Shown here: positions 1 to 7,951 of the stretch, in pieces
How the letters are laid out: each line of letters starts with the position of its first letter
Numbering within the stretch: position 1 is the first letter of the stretch
From: AP-15 sp963832875
GTDB lineage: Bacteria > Pseudomonadota > Alphaproteobacteria > ATCC43930 > CGMCC-115725
Direction of reading: 5' to 3'
Assembly (NCBI GenBank): GCA_963832875.1
Contig: CAWHWB010000015.1
Coordinates: 62,001 to 126,000 of the forward strand
DNA length: 64,000 bases
The notes under the pieces: model-generated
Databases searched by the model: none
What the model saw: only the letters and a program-made list of their open reading frames with translations
Told to the model about the DNA's origin: nothing
Program-made: the position numbers and the translations under genes

Positions 1-1
1 C

Positions 2-886
2 GGAGTGGTTGGCGCGCTGTCGGCGTTTTATCACGATTCAACCGACATCCACGACCCGTACCAGCGGATGGTCGCCTCATATCGGCTGATCGCCAAGATG
101 CCGACGATCGCGGCCATGGCCTACAAATATTCGCATGGCCAACCGTTCATCTATCCGCAAAACTCGCTGGGCTACGCTGAAAACTTCTTGCATATGACCT
201 TTGCGGTGCCATGCGAGGAGTACAAGGTCAACCCGATCCTGGCGCGGGCGATGGATCGGATCTTTATCCTGCACGCCGACCATGAGCAGAACGCCTCGAC
301 TGCGACGGTGCGCAACGCCGGGTCGAGCGGCGCCAACCCGTTCGCCTGCATCGCCGCCGGCATCGCCTCCCTGTGGGGGCCGGCGCATGGCGGCGCCAAC
401 GAGGCGGTGTTGAAGATGCTCGATCGCATCGGCGACAAATCGCACATCAAGGAATTCCTCGACCATGTCAAGTCCAAGGAGGACAATGAGCTGCTGTTCG
501 GCTTTGGTCACCGCGTTTATAAAAACTACGATCCCCGCGCCCATGTGCTGCGCGACAGCTTTCACGAGGTGCTCGCCGAGCTCGGCATCAAGGACGACCC
601 GCTGCTTGAGCTGGCCAAAGAATTGGAAAAGATCGCGCTGAACGACGATTACTTCATCAAGCGGCGGCTGTACCCGAACGTCGATTTCTACTCCGGGATC
701 ATCCTGAAGGCGATGGGCTTTCCGGTGTCGATGTTCACCGTGCTGTTCGCCATCGCCCGCACCACCGGCTGGGTCGCGCAGTGGACCGAGATGATCGAGG
801 ACACCGACGCCAAGCTGATGCGCCCGCGCCAATTGTTCACCGGCTCGGATCAGCGCCATTACGTGTCGGTCGCCGAACGCGGCTGA
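2..886 (+). CDS. gltA: Citrate synthase, 3' part (5' end outside window)
   Basis: This is the C-terminal 294 residues of a type II citrate synthase, which condenses oxaloacetate and acetyl-CoA in the first step of the TCA cycle. The reading frame is open to the left edge, entering as GVVGALSAFYHD, a conserved block well inside the enzyme, so the start lies outside the window. Visible family blocks are the substrate-binding ADHEQNAST region, the GPAHGGANE loop, the catalytic histidine in GFGHRVYK and the late catalytic aspartate in NVDFYSG. The end, with the RPRQLFTG stretch, is intact. The gene is followed by a long palindromic repeat that could end transcription. Identification is by family motifs and is secure; only the N-terminal third is missing. 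Confidence 0.96.
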   Translation, partial: GVVGALSAFYHDSTDIHDPYQRMVASYRLIAKMPTIAAMAYKYSHGQPFIYPQNSLGYAENFLHMTFAVPCEEYKVNPILARAMDRIFILHADHEQNASTATVRNAGSSGANPFACIAAGIASLWGPAHGGANEAVLKMLDRIGDKSHIKEFLDHVKSKEDNELLFGFGHRVYKNYDPRAHVLRDSFHEVLAELGIKDDPLLELAKELEKIALNDDYFIKRRLYPNVDFYSGIILKAMGFPVSMFTVLFAIARTTGWVAQWTEMIEDTDAKLMRPRQLFTGSDQRHYVSVAERG

Positions 887-933
887 GCGGCGTCCGGCAC
901 AAACTCACAGGCTCTGCGTTTCTTTTCGCCGCT

Positions 934-1004
934 CCCCGCGAAAGCGGGAACCCAGGGCTCCAAGGCTCGGGCGCCCGCCCTGGGACCTCCCGCTTTTCGC
1001 GGGG
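934..1004. repeat. Palindromic intergenic repeat (long hairpin)
   Basis: Left arm 934-957 (CCCCGCGAAAGCGGGAACCC and on) pairs with right arm 978-1004, with a few bulged bases. This gives a stem of about 24 bp directly after citrate synthase. The same sequence family recurs in variant form near 11982-12058, 14960-14990 and 58020-58045. It is probably a dispersed REP-like element and may also stop transcription, although no T-run follows it. Confidence 0.75.
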
Positions 1005-1063
1005 AACGGCGGGTGCTTCGCAGAGTAGCCAAAACGAGGTTTGTCGTCACAGGGAGGAAAGAG

Positions 1064-2116
1064 ATGGCCGAGATCCTGGGATTGGGGTGCACCCACCGGC
1101 CGGTGATGCTGCGCCGGGACGAGGACTGGACCTTTATGATGCGGACCTCGCTCGACGATCCGGACATGCCAGCTGCGGCCAAGGACCCGGCCAACTGGCC
1201 GCCGCAATTGCGCGCGGAGCTCGGCAACGATTGGGGCACCGCGGCGGCGGGCCGGGCGCGCCAAGTCTACCGCCGGCACTTTGCCGAGGCGCGCAAGGCA
1301 CTCGACGAGTTCCGGCCCGATGTGGTCGTCATGTTCGGCGACGACCAGTATGAAAATTTCAAGGAGGACATCATCCCGCCCTTTGCCGTGCTCGCCTATG
1401 AGGACCGCGACATCCAGCCGTGGCGGCACCGGCGCACGCCCGACAACCCGTGGGGCGAGCCAGCCGACACGACCTTCCGTCTGCGCGGGCACCGCGAGGC
1501 CGGCAAATTCCTCGCCACCGGTCTGCTCGAGAGCGGCATCGACATGGCCTATGCCTATAAGCCGCTGCACCATTCGCTCGGCCACGCCTTCGAAAACACA
1601 ATTCTATTGCTCGACGACGAACGGACCGGGTTCGACTATCCGCTGATCCCGGTCGCGGTGAATTGCTACGGCCGGCGGGTCAACGCCGCGCGCGGGCTGC
1701 GTCTGCCATTGGCAATGCGTGACAAGATCCGCGACCTCGACCCGCCCTCGCCGAACCCGGCGCGCTGCATGGAAGTTGGCGCCGCAACCGCACGGGTCAT
1801 GGCCGGGAGCCCGTGGCGCACCGCGCTCGTCGCCTCGTCGAGCTGGTCGCACTCGTTCCTAACCGAAAAGAACTGGCAGTTGTGGCCCGACGTGCCGGCC
1901 GACCGGCATCTCTACGAAGCCTTGGAGAAAGGCGATTACGCGGCTTGGCGCCGCTATACGACCGACCAGATCGAGGACAGCGGCCAGCACGAGGTATTGA
2001 ACTGGTTCTGCCTGTTGGGTGCCATGGAAGAACTCGGCCGCAAGCCCGACCGCTCCACGTTTATCGAGACCTGGGCCTTCGTCTCGCCGGTGGTGTTCGC
2101 CTATTACCCGCCCTGA
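1064..2116 (+). CDS. Class III extradiol dioxygenase-like protein (LigB family)
   Basis: A 350-residue cytosolic protein of the LigB/DODA superfamily, whose members use non-heme iron to open catechol-type rings. The ATG at 1064 is chosen because GGGAGG lies about seven bases upstream; an in-frame earlier ATG at 1013 lacks this. Family features are the N-terminal GLGCTHRPVM with a candidate metal ligand His11, the FGDDQYENF block (about residues 91-99), the FENTILLL and IPVAVNCYG strands, and the late ASSSWSHSF block. The block that carries the second metal histidine in LigB proteins reads DDQYE here, so the metal site may be altered or the reaction different. It stands convergent to a racemase-like gene and near an amidohydrolase, which suggests breakdown of an aromatic or heterocyclic compound. 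The substrate is unknown. Confidence 0.8.
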   Translation: MAEILGLGCTHRPVMLRRDEDWTFMMRTSLDDPDMPAAAKDPANWPPQLRAELGNDWGTAAAGRARQVYRRHFAEARKALDEFRPDVVVMFGDDQYENFKEDIIPPFAVLAYEDRDIQPWRHRRTPDNPWGEPADTTFRLRGHREAGKFLATGLLESGIDMAYAYKPLHHSLGHAFENTILLLDDERTGFDYPLIPVAVNCYGRRVNAARGLRLPLAMRDKIRDLDPPSPNPARCMEVGAATARVMAGSPWRTALVASSSWSHSFLTEKNWQLWPDVPADRHLYEALEKGDYAAWRRYTTDQIEDSGQHEVLNWFCLLGAMEELGRKPDRSTFIETWAFVSPVVFAYYPP

Positions 2117-2122
2117 TCTGCT

Positions 2123-2149
2123 CCCTCGCCCCGCGATGCGGGGTGAGGG
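2123..2149. terminator. Hairpin between convergent genes
   Basis: CCCTCGCCCCGC (2123-2134) and GCGGGGTGAGGG (2138-2149) form a 12-bp stem with a three-base loop. It sits in the 44-base gap between two convergent genes, which suits a bidirectional terminator. There is no clear T-run, so it may instead be another dispersed palindrome. Confidence 0.5.
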
Positions 2150-2160
2150 GCGGCTCAGCA

Positions 2161-2871
2161 TCAGCCCTGCGGCACCTCCGCCAGCAGGCGGCCATAGCCG
2201 GGGATCTTGTCGCCGACCTTCAGCATGACCAGCATCGCCCAAAACGAGGCTTGGTTGGTCGTGACCACCGGCTTCTTGAATTCGCGCTCCCATTCGGCGA
2301 TCGAGGCCATGGTCGGGAAATTGCCGCCCGGGACCACGAACGCCTCGATCTCAGGCCGATCGATGCGGGCAAAGGCATCGCGCGCATGCTCCGGGCCGAG
2401 ATTGCCGATCGCATATGAATTGGTGGCGCCGAAGCCTTCGAGCGCCACCGTCTCAAGCCCGTGCTTGGTGGCGAAGAGATGCGCCGCGCGCTGGTTGACC
2501 GCTTCCGAATAGGGCGAGACGACGGCGATGCGCCGCGCCCCCAAGGCCTTGACCGCGCGCCCCACCGCCTGCGCCGAGGTCAGCGCCGGCACGCCCGCAC
2601 CCTGGCTCATCCGCCGCGCGGTGACCTCGTCGTAATCATCGGCAAAGAGGCTCGCCGAGGTCTGCGCCAGGATCACCAGTTCGACCTTGGCAGTGCCGAG
2701 GAGGCGCGACTGGTAATCGACGTCCTCGTCCCGCGGCGGCGAGAAGGTCTGGCCCGGCGCGCTCGTCATCAGCCGCCCGATATGCGCCTGGCAGGTGGTC
2801 GGCAGCAGCCGGCATTCGATCTCGACGGTCGTATTGGTCGAAGGAATCAGGACGCCGAAATGGCGAATCAT
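2161..2871 (-). CDS. Asp/Glu racemase-fold protein (maleate isomerase / arylmalonate decarboxylase-like)
   Basis: A 236-residue protein that begins MIRHFGVLIPSTNTTVE, the hallmark N-terminus of the maleate isomerase and arylmalonate decarboxylase branch of the Asp/Glu racemase fold. The ATG at 2871 has GAGAGG upstream. The second half carries EREFKKPVVTTNQASFW, which matches the conserved late helix of these enzymes. Active members use one or two cysteines. Here the first position reads LAQTSASLF where CTSxS is usual, and the second reads PGGNFPTM, so neither catalytic cysteine is present. The only cysteines are near residues 20 and 27. It may be a binding protein, or an enzyme with different chemistry. 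It may belong with the ring-cleavage gene next door. Confidence 0.75.
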   Translation of the reverse strand: MIRHFGVLIPSTNTTVEIECRLLPTTCQAHIGRLMTSAPGQTFSPPRDEDVDYQSRLLGTAKVELVILAQTSASLFADDYDEVTARRMSQGAGVPALTSAQAVGRAVKALGARRIAVVSPYSEAVNQRAAHLFATKHGLETVALEGFGATNSYAIGNLGPEHARDAFARIDRPEIEAFVVPGGNFPTMASIAEWEREFKKPVVTTNQASFWAMLVMLKVGDKIPGYGRLLAEVPQG

Positions 2872-2968
2872 GTCGCGGCCTCTCGGTGAAATTCGTGCGC
2901 TGATCCTATCTGGCCGCGCACGACCCTGTCGAGCCACGGCGACGCCTCCGGGCAGGCTCCGGCAGAGA

Positions 2969-3304
2969 TCAAAAGACAATCGACCGGATCACCTCGTCAA
3001 CCGGTGATGCAGTCGCCGCCGATATCTGCCCCCGCTTTCGTGCACGGCTCGCCTCGACCGTCGCAATCTTGGTCGGGCGGACGATCGACGGTATCGGCAG
3101 CCCGGCCCGATGATGGTGCGGGATCGGCACGTCACCGTGCCAAGAACGGTTCTCGGCGGCGGTGATCATCAGCACCCAGAGCAGCCCGAAGCGGCTCTCG
3201 AATGTCGGGCCGGAAACGACCAGGGCCGGACGGCGCTGGACCGCTGCCCGGTCCGTATAGGGAAACGGCACCGAGATCACATCATATCGGCTAAGGGTCG
3301 GCAT
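2969..3304 (-). CDS. PemK/MazF-family toxin (type II toxin-antitoxin)
   Basis: A 111-residue protein starting MPTLSRYDVISVPFPYTD, the typical opening of PemK/MazF ribonucleases, which cut mRNA and slow growth. The following RRPALVVS and the later strand with PSIVRPTKIATVE fit the same SH3-like fold, so the toxin looks complete. The start at 3304 is preferred over an upstream in-frame methionine because a short upstream frame ends inside the toxin, the usual antitoxin-toxin overlap. That upstream frame encodes only a short tail, so the antitoxin appears degraded or unusually small. Family assignment is solid; activity is unknown. Confidence 0.82.
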   Translation of the reverse strand: MPTLSRYDVISVPFPYTDRAAVQRRPALVVSGPTFESRFGLLWVLMITAAENRSWHGDVPIPHHHRAGLPIPSIVRPTKIATVEASRARKRGQISAATASPVDEVIRSIVF

Positions 3305-3359
3305 AACCCTTCCGGTCGGCTTCGGACCCCCACTCGCCAAAGCACGCGAACGTGGTCAT
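3291..3359 (-). pseudogene. Antitoxin tail remnant upstream of PemK-like toxin
   Basis: A 22-codon frame, ATG at 3359 to TAG at 3291, overlaps the toxin start by 14 bases. Its product ends FGEWGSEADRKGYADP. As I recall, acidic W-S-x-x-D-x-x-A-Y/F-x-D-L tails are common at the C-termini of antitoxins coupled to PemK toxins, so this looks like the end of one. Reading further upstream in frame gives only about 12 more codons before a TAA, with TTG as the sole alternative start. The N-terminal DNA-binding part seems to be gone. A functional micro-antitoxin cannot be excluded. Confidence 0.45.
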
Positions 3360-3476
3360 GTCCCTGCAAGCGCCGACGCCGTCGATCTTTGCCAACCGTT
3401 ACGCGGGGCTGGAGCCGACGTGCGCGTTTTGCTAGAGTGACCAATCACCTCACCCGCTCAGAAAAGGGACCAAGAA

Positions 3477-4238
3477 ATGAACGACGCGATGACCTTGGCG
3501 GAGCGCGCCGACGCACTCGAACACAAGATGATGCACGAGCTCGATCAGGCGATCTACGTCAAGTCGCGCCTGTTCAACCTCGCCGACGGCGATATGAGCA
3601 CGCCCAACGGCGCCGCGCTGCTGGCCCAGAACCCCGGCAAGAAATTCGTGATGGGCGACGATCCGCGGCTGCCGAAAATGCCGGACAAGCCGGCCCTCGT
3701 CGATTTCTTCAAACTCCGCTTCGGCCCGGCCAACCACCTGCTGCAGAGCGCGCGGCACGCTGTCCGCGCCGGCATGGACGAAAAGATCGTGCTCGCCTGC
3801 CTGCTGCACGACATCGGGGTGATCGGGTTTATTCGCGCGGATCATGGCTATTGGGGCGCCCAGCTGGTCGAGCCCTATGTCGAGCCCGAGGTGACCTGGG
3901 CGATCCGCGCCCATCAGGCATTGCGCTTTTATGCCGACGAATCGGTCGGTTATTCCTACCCCGAATCCTATGTCAAAAATTTCGGCGCCGACTACAAGCC
4001 CGACCCTTATATCGAGGACGAATACAACCGCGCCCGCAACCACAAATGGTACATGACCGCGCGGATGATAACGGTCCACGATATCTATTCGTTCGACCCG
4101 GACGTGGTCGTCGACCTTGATGACTTTACCGACGTGATCGGCCGCAACTTTAAGCAGCCGGAGGAAGGGCTCGGCTTCGACAACAGCCCGGTCGCTCATA
4201 TGTGGCGTACCCTGATCCGCCCGACCAAATTCCTTTAG
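3477..4238 (+). CDS. HD-domain protein
   Basis: A 253-residue cytosolic protein with an HD metal-binding domain. It shows an upstream histidine in HLLQSARH, the central LLHDIG pair and a later histidine in AIRAHQALRFY, in the order expected for an HD fold. Such proteins are usually phosphohydrolases. A smaller group (PhnZ, myo-inositol oxygenase-like) uses a di-iron site for C-C or C-P bond oxidation, and the spacing does not exclude that here. The C-terminal half has several aromatic and charged motifs (EYNRARNHKWYMTARM) not assigned to a known domain. The ATG follows AAAAGGG. It is flanked by toxin-antitoxin remnants and lies in a catabolic neighbourhood, so a metabolic role is more likely than signalling, but this is inference. 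Confidence 0.75.
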   Translation: MNDAMTLAERADALEHKMMHELDQAIYVKSRLFNLADGDMSTPNGAALLAQNPGKKFVMGDDPRLPKMPDKPALVDFFKLRFGPANHLLQSARHAVRAGMDEKIVLACLLHDIGVIGFIRADHGYWGAQLVEPYVEPEVTWAIRAHQALRFYADESVGYSYPESYVKNFGADYKPDPYIEDEYNRARNHKWYMTARMITVHDIYSFDPDVVVDLDDFTDVIGRNFKQPEEGLGFDNSPVAHMWRTLIRPTKFL

Positions 4239-4390
4239 CCGGCGCATTGCCCGTCGCTGACCCGGTCCCCCTCCCGCCCGCCTGGGGAGGGCCGGGGCTG
4301 CGATGATTGGGGCGCCATTTCATACTGGCCGAAGACCGCCCGAAAGGCGTGAGCGGAGCCGGCGCTGCGTCAGAAATGCCCCGGCAGGGC

Positions 4391-4501
4391 TCAGCCTGCG
4401 GTGCCGATCGGGTTGATGAATTCGACGGCTCTCGCGAAGTGCTGCTCGCTGGCTGTCACCACGACACAATCGTTCGCTGCTGCAACAGCGCCGATCAGCA
4501 T
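4391..4501 (-). pseudogene. VapC-like PIN-domain C-terminal remnant
   Basis: On the minus strand, bases 4501-4391 encode about 36 residues reading MLIGAVAAANDCVVVTASEQ then HFARAVEFINPIG and a stop. This is the pattern of the last third of VapC PIN-domain toxins (a conserved aspartate or asparagine region, a hydrophobic strand ending in a T, then F-x-R and NP at the end). Upstream in frame the sequence becomes low-complexity glycine and arginine with no PIN features. The rest of this roughly 410-base gap between the HD gene and the amidohydrolase gene holds nothing recognisable. Confidence 0.5.
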
Positions 4502-4655
4502 GACGAGGGCGGCGTGCGGCCGACCGCCGCCGCCTCTGCGGCAGGACTTAGCCTGGACGCGGCGCCGAACACTCGTCTATCGTGGCCCCGACGGACACCC
4601 GGAAACGATCCGGGGGCCGCGCCAACAGCGGCAGTGATTTCGAGGGAGGGTGAAG

Positions 4656-5768
4656 ATGGCGGAATACAAGCTGATCTCCGCGGATTCGCACGTCAGCGAG
4701 CCACCGGATTTGTGGAAGGAGCGGGTCGACAGAAAATACCGCGAGCGGGCGCCGCAGCTGATGGTCAATCCGCCCGGCAAGGAGGGCGCCTATTTCCATT
4801 ATGAAGGCTACCCGCCGCACCCGATCGGCATCGGCCTCGGCGCCGGCAAGAGCCCGGAGGAATTGAAGGAATTCCTGACCAAGGCGACTTACGCCGACGC
4901 GCGGCCCGGCGGCTGGGACCCGGCCGAGCGGCAAAAGGACAACGCGGTCGACGGGGTCGAGGCCGATGTTTTGTACACGACCTTGGGTTTCCGCATCTTC
5001 TGGCTCAAGGATGCCGGGCTCCAGGCCGACTGCTTCCGCGTCTACAACGACTGGCTCGCCGAATTCGTCAGCTATGACAAGAAGCACATGGCCGGACTGC
5101 CGATGATCTCGCTCTACGACCCGGCGGCCGGCGCCCGCGAGCTCGAGCGCTGCGCCAAGATGGGCCTCAAGGGGGCGATGATCTGGTGCTCGCCGCCCGA
5201 GGACCGGCCCTACAGCTCGGACATCTACGACCCATTCTGGGCGGCGGCCGAGGAGCTGCGCATGCCGGTCAGCCTGCACGCGATCACCGGCATGGGCATG
5301 GAGAGCCAGTACAATTGGGGCGAGCGCTATATGCGCGCGACCGTGCTGTCGCACGAGGTCGAGCGCTCGTTCAGCGTCTTGATCTTCTCGGGCGTGCTCG
5401 ACCGCTTTCCCCAGTTGCAGATCGTCTCGGCCGAGAACAATTGCGGCTGGCTCCCTTATTACCTGCAGAGAATGGACCGCGCCTTCGAGCGCCAGCGCAT
5501 CTCGGCCGGCTTCACCAACCAGCTGAAACCCAGCGACTACTTCCAGCGGCAGATGTGGTGCACCTATATCGACGACTTTGTCGGCGTCGCCAACCGACGG
5601 TTCATCGGCGTCGACCGGATGATGTGGTCGTCGGACTACCCGCACCAGGCCTCGTCCTGGCCGCACTCGCAGGACGTCGTCGCCCGCGACTTCAAGGACG
5701 CCAGCGCCGAGGACCGTTTCAAGATCACTCGCGCCAACGCCGCCCGGCTCTACGGCTTCGCCGCCTAG
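4656..5768 (+). CDS. Amidohydrolase family protein (Amidohydro_2)
   Basis: A 370-residue protein of the amidohydrolase-2 family, a TIM-barrel group that includes decarboxylases of aromatic acids (ACMSD, resorcylate decarboxylase) and hydrolases. The N-terminus YKLISADSHVSEPPDLW is the family's opening with the metal-binding D-x-H. Later blocks include the VSLHAIT metal-ligand strand, LIFSGVLDRFPQLQIVSAE and the late MMWSSDYPHQASSWP with the catalytic aspartate. ATG 4656 is preferred over GTG 4650 because GGGAGG lies at a suitable distance. With the nearby dioxygenase and racemase-like genes it could belong to an aromatic degradation route; the substrate cannot be read from the sequence. Confidence 0.85.
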   Translation: MAEYKLISADSHVSEPPDLWKERVDRKYRERAPQLMVNPPGKEGAYFHYEGYPPHPIGIGLGAGKSPEELKEFLTKATYADARPGGWDPAERQKDNAVDGVEADVLYTTLGFRIFWLKDAGLQADCFRVYNDWLAEFVSYDKKHMAGLPMISLYDPAAGARELERCAKMGLKGAMIWCSPPEDRPYSSDIYDPFWAAAEELRMPVSLHAITGMGMESQYNWGERYMRATVLSHEVERSFSVLIFSGVLDRFPQLQIVSAENNCGWLPYYLQRMDRAFERQRISAGFTNQLKPSDYFQRQMWCTYIDDFVGVANRRFIGVDRMMWSSDYPHQASSWPHSQDVVARDFKDASAEDRFKITRANAARLYGFAA

Positions 5769-5827
5769 ACCTGCCGCTTCGGCCGTCGCCGGCTGATGTT
5801 GCCTCAGCCGGCGCGGGCTCGGCGGGC

Positions 5828-7159
5828 TCAGTCGGTCCCGGCGGACTGGACGGGACGGGTCAGGAACGGTGTCGTCGAGACATTGGCGCCCTTGACAGAG
5901 GTGCAGCCGCCAGCCCCCGGGCCCTTGGCGCAGCCCCACCAATTCTGCGTCGCATCGACCGCGCCAGCGCCGAAATTGTCGAGCCCGACGGCGCCTCGGC
6001 CGGAGAGATTGTTCAGATGCGCGACGACGCTGCCGCCGGCTGCGTTGTTGATCGCGATATCGACCAACTCTTTCTCGATCTGGTTGAGCGTGATCGAGAT
6101 GCCGGTAGCGGCCGCCGTTCCGAGCAGGCTGATCCCGGTCGGCCCGGTAGTTCCGACATCGGGATCGGCGCCGTTGCCGGCGATATAGTTACCGGTGACG
6201 ATGTTGTCGGCCAGCTTGATATTGGGGTTGGGAACATGGGTATGCATCGCCACCCCGCCGGCGCCGTTGTCGGTCAGGCTGTTGCCAATCACGACATTGC
6301 CATAGTTCAGATTGGCGCCAGGTCCGGGCGCGAACATGCCGACCCCCGCTCCCGAGCCGGGTACCTTGACGCCGTTCTCGGTCGATTCGTTTTTGGCGAC
6401 GGTATTGTCGAACACGCCGAGCGGCGCCGCCGAGCCGGTGACCGCGGCCGGCGCATGCGACGCCAGGGTGATGCCGCAATCGTAGACGTTTGCGCGTACC
6501 TCGTTTTCCTTGATCAGATTGGCGTTGGTCGGTCCGGTATCGTCGCTGAGCAGGATCCCGCCGGCATTGTTCTCGACGGTATTGCTGGCGACGGTTGAAT
6601 GATCGGTGCCGAGCAGGTGGACGCCCTCTCCGCAATCATCCCCCTCGTTGGTCTCGAAGACCGGAATGCCGGGGCAGGTCGAATTGGAGACATCGAGGGC
6701 GCGATCGTTGCCGGCCACCAGATTGGCCCATAGCGTGACGTTCGAAGCGTTGAGTGCGAGAATCCCTTCGAAATTGGCGTTCTGCACCGTGAACCCGGTC
6801 ACCGTCACACCGCGCAGCGTATTTTGGCCAGGAGTGATCTTCGTTGCGCTGTTGATGCCATCGATAAAGATGCCGTTGGCCAAGCCCTTGGCGTTGATCA
6901 CTGTCCGCCCGGCGCCGGCCCCGATCAGGGCGAGCGGCTGGGTGATATGCACGTCTTCGGCGTAATGCCCGGCGGCGACGTTGATCGTATCGCCGGCGGC
7001 GGCGGCGGCGACCGCGGCGCCGATCGTCGTATAGGCGCACCCCGATCGCGGGCTCGGGTTGACGCACAGGGTCGCAGCTGATGCGCCGGTGGTCGCCGCG
7101 GCGAGGCCGGTGGTGACAAAAATCAAATATTTCAAGGAGCTTGCAAGTTGCCGTTGCAT
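5828..7159 (-). CDS. Secreted right-handed parallel beta-helix protein
   Basis: A 443-residue exported protein. The start at 7159 has GGGTGG upstream and begins MQRQLASSLKYL, followed by a hydrophobic stretch and an ASA cleavage site. After about 28 residues the mature part starts with a cysteine-containing segment and the AYTTIGAAVAAAAAGDTINV pattern typical of Nos-type or pectin-lyase-like beta-helix proteins. Repeated N-x-V/I, G-I and N-N turns follow for 300 residues (SNTVENNAGGILLSDD, NIVTGNYIAGNG). Such proteins bind or cleave polysaccharides, or act as surface structures. No catalytic residues of a lyase family are recognised. It is transcribed toward the amidohydrolase gene. Confidence 0.85.
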   Translation of the reverse strand: MQRQLASSLKYLIFVTTGLAAATTGASAATLCVNPSPRSGCAYTTIGAAVAAAAAGDTINVAAGHYAEDVHITQPLALIGAGAGRTVINAKGLANGIFIDGINSATKITPGQNTLRGVTVTGFTVQNANFEGILALNASNVTLWANLVAGNDRALDVSNSTCPGIPVFETNEGDDCGEGVHLLGTDHSTVASNTVENNAGGILLSDDTGPTNANLIKENEVRANVYDCGITLASHAPAAVTGSAAPLGVFDNTVAKNESTENGVKVPGSGAGVGMFAPGPGANLNYGNVVIGNSLTDNGAGGVAMHTHVPNPNIKLADNIVTGNYIAGNGADPDVGTTGPTGISLLGTAAATGISITLNQIEKELVDIAINNAAGGSVVAHLNNLSGRGAVGLDNFGAGAVDATQNWWGCAKGPGAGGCTSVKGANVSTTPFLTRPVQSAGTD

Positions 7160-7342
7160 AGGCCACCCAATGGTTAACAATCGGGCGGTATTTTAGCGCT
7201 TTTATTGCTCTCAACGCAATGGCTTTTGGGTCCTATACCTCTCGCGGTTGTGCTGAATATCGCCGCGTTCCGCTGGCGAGGCTAGGTCGCTATGGCTGTC
7301 GGGCGTGTTTCCACCCGGCGCAAACTGCGCTATTCCTGCCGC

Positions 7343-7437
7343 GGAAGAGTATCGTCCCCGGTGGGGCGCGCGGTCTTCAAAACCGTCGGGGGGCGCGAAG
7401 GCGTCCCCGGTAGGTTCAACTCCTGCCTCTTCCGCCA
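7343..7437 (+). tRNA. selC: tRNA-Sec (anticodon TCA), CCA encoded
   Basis: The 95-base sequence folds as a selenocysteine tRNA. It has an acceptor stem GGAAGAG with CTCTTCC, an extended D stem (CGTCCC CGGT GGGGCG), an anticodon arm CGGTCTTCAAAACCG with TCA in the loop, a long variable arm (about 7390-7412) and a T arm GTAGG TTCAACT CCTGC, ending G-CCA. The layout matches the E. coli SelC element by element. It decodes UGA in mRNAs that carry a SECIS element, with SelA, SelB and SelD, none of which lie in this window. Its presence implies at least one selenoprotein elsewhere, often a formate dehydrogenase. Confidence 0.95.
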
Positions 7438-7483
7438 ATTTGCGCGTCGCAAACATCGGCTAAATCGCTCTAAAGTCTTCGGC

Positions 7484-7951
7484 TTAGGGGTGCTGAGCTC
7501 CTGTCTGGGCGATGATCGCGAGGTCGGCGGCCGCGATCCTCTCTTCCAAGTCCTTGCGGATTACTGCAGTGGCATCGATGTAGCGAAGCTCGATACCGGT
7601 ACATGCATATCGAAAATGAGGTTCGAACGACGTCTGCATGCCCTTACCAAGGTAGGATTCGGCCACCCGGTATCTCTCACAAGCCAGTTGCGCGTCGAAG
7701 AGCCTCGGGTCCTGCCGGGCGAGGATCTCCTGGGAGATTTGCGAAAACGTTTTTAGGGCGTGCATGACCGCGTCGCCGTTCCCATCCGCGGAGCGGTACT
7801 TCACTTGCGCTGCGGTGTAGTCGGCGACTTCCTCGGGGGTAGGACCGGCAGGCAGCACATAGGTCGGGGTTGCCGGTTGTTCCGCGCAGGCGGTGAGCAG
7901 AGCGCACGTCACGGCGGCTGCGAAGGAGGCGCGGCAGACCATCTTTCTCAT
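7484..7951 (-). CDS. Putative lipoprotein, unknown function
   Basis: A 155-residue protein with a lipoprotein signal: a positively charged start MRKMVCRAS, a hydrophobic core and the lipobox LLTAC with cysteine near residue 22. The mature part is predicted helical and charged (TPEEVADYTAAQVKYRSADG), with two further cysteines at about residues 90 and 115. I do not recognise a family. It is likely anchored to the inner or outer membrane on the periplasmic side. The start could be residue 1 or 4. It stands alone, upstream of the tRNA-Sec gene on the opposite strand; the 218-base gap behind it (7952-8169) is AT-richer and contains no other gene. Confidence 0.7.
   Translation of the reverse strand: MRKMVCRASFAAAVTCALLTACAEQPATPTYVLPAGPTPEEVADYTAAQVKYRSADGNGDAVMHALKTFSQISQEILARQDPRLFDAQLACERYRVAESYLGKGMQTSFEPHFRYACTGIELRYIDATAVIRKDLEERIAAADLAIIAQTGAQHP

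Noticed and set aside
4548..5942. 464-codon minus-strand frame over the amidohydrolase gene
   Set aside because: Opposite strand of a clear enzyme gene; no recognisable domains.
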